From: JANQPX01 sp041398025
GTDB lineage: Bacteria; Pseudomonadota; Alphaproteobacteria; Geminicoccales; Geminicoccaceae
Direction: 5' to 3'
NCBI GenBank assembly: GCA_041398025.1
Contig: JAWKVM010000006.1
Span: forward strand, 24,678-88,677
DNA: 64,000 bases
Shown: in pieces, positions 63,817 to 64,000 of the stretch
How the letters are laid out: every line of letters begins with the position of its first letter
Position numbering within the stretch: the first letter of the stretch is position 1
Position numbers and translations under genes: made by a program
The notes under the pieces: generated by a model
Database searches by the model: none
What the model saw: the letters and a program-made list of their open reading frames with translations, nothing else
What the model was told of the DNA's origin: nothing

Positions 63817-64000
63817 TCAGCAGGCCGGCTCGTCCAGGCGTTCGAACTCGGCGAGCGTCGCCTTCAGGCGAAAGTCGCCGTAGTCCAGAAGCAATTCCTG
63901 CAAAACCCCTTCCTCTGTCAACATGAACTTGGCTTCGAACTCGGGCACGTCGCTGTGATCCGCGATGCTGTAATAGGCCATGCTGACCGGCCAGGCTTCG
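63817..64000 (-). CDS. EipB-like cell envelope protein (DUF1849), C-terminal fragment
   Basis: The gene runs off the right edge; only the last about 60 residues are seen. They read SMAYYSIADHSDVPEFEAKF then LLLDYGDFRLKATLAEFERL and end in PAC, matching the C-terminal strand pattern and terminal Cys of EipB/DUF1849 proteins, periplasmic beta-spiral proteins needed for envelope integrity in Brucella. A small GC-rich hairpin (63780-63799) follows the stop without a T-run. Confidence 0.65.
   Translation of the reverse strand, partial: EAWPVSMAYYSIADHSDVPEFEAKFMLTEEGVLQELLLDYGDFRLKATLAEFERLDEPAC

Overview
The window is a gene-dense, high-GC stretch from an alphaproteobacterium, probably of the Rhodospirillales/Rhizobiales breadth. 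I infer this from TRAP and polyamine-type transporters, a C-P lyase operon with PhnF, sulfoacetaldehyde acetyltransferase, hopanoid genes (squalene-hopene cyclase, HpnG), an alpha-E/ATP-grasp pair, an EipB-type envelope protein at the right edge and a TTAA-N7-TTAAC CtrA-like box. I see no rRNA, tRNA, CRISPR array, insertion sequence or prophage. Most of the window is accessory catabolism of small organic N-, P- and S-compounds.

Layout. 1-2.2 kb: 5'-truncated glutathione S-transferase and an orphan P-loop ATPase. 2.5-7.8 kb: a methylamine block with a dimethylglycine/sarcosine dehydrogenase-like flavoprotein, a non-pyrrolysine MttB-family methyltransferase and a second amine oxidoreductase. 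7.9-10.7 kb: a TRAP transporter. 10.9-17.1 kb: a polyamine-type ABC importer, an MBL-fold hydrolase and a phosphonate-monoester-hydrolase-like enzyme. 17.2-23.9 kb: phnF and divergent phnGHIJKLM. phnG and especially phnJ carry apparent deletion frameshifts. 23.9-28.5 kb (minus): glyoxalase-fold protein, a peptide/nickel-type ABC importer without a binding protein, and a DUF192 protein. 28.7-32.8 kb (minus): YeeE/TsuA-type sulfur transporter and a two-subunit 2-oxoacid:ferredoxin oxidoreductase. 33-37.6 kb: small membrane proteins, alpha-E/ATP-grasp pair, shikimate dehydrogenase. 37.6-41.5 kb (minus): RACo-like corrinoid activator, methyl-THF:corrinoid methyltransferase and corrinoid protein, i.e. 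the partners expected for the MttB-like enzyme at 4.9 kb. 41.9-47.7 kb: MMPL exporter, a glutamine synthetase paralogue lacking most catalytic residues, and xsc. 47.9-53.2 kb: an F420 island (LLM oxidoreductase, PPOX-fold enzyme, DUF3500, cofG, cofH). 53.2-64 kb: DUF4344 peptidase, Baeyer-Villiger-type monooxygenase, cold shock protein, UbiA, beta-hydroxyacid dehydrogenase, shc-hpnG, FAD oxidoreductase, DHRS6-type SDR and a partial EipB-like gene.

How it fits together (inference). The methyl-transfer genes at 2.5-7.8 and 37.6-41.5 kb could form one route moving methyl groups from quaternary or tertiary amines to tetrahydrofolate, with the flavoproteins handling the lower methylamines. Phosphonate esters could enter by the ABC system, be hydrolysed by the PehA-like enzyme and have their C-P bond cleaved by the phn products. 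The strongest oddities are the glutamine synthetase pseudoenzyme, the clustered frameshifts in the C-P lyase operon, and a 26-bp repeat found only upstream of the corrinoid-activator gene and, as a perfect inverted repeat, upstream of cofG.
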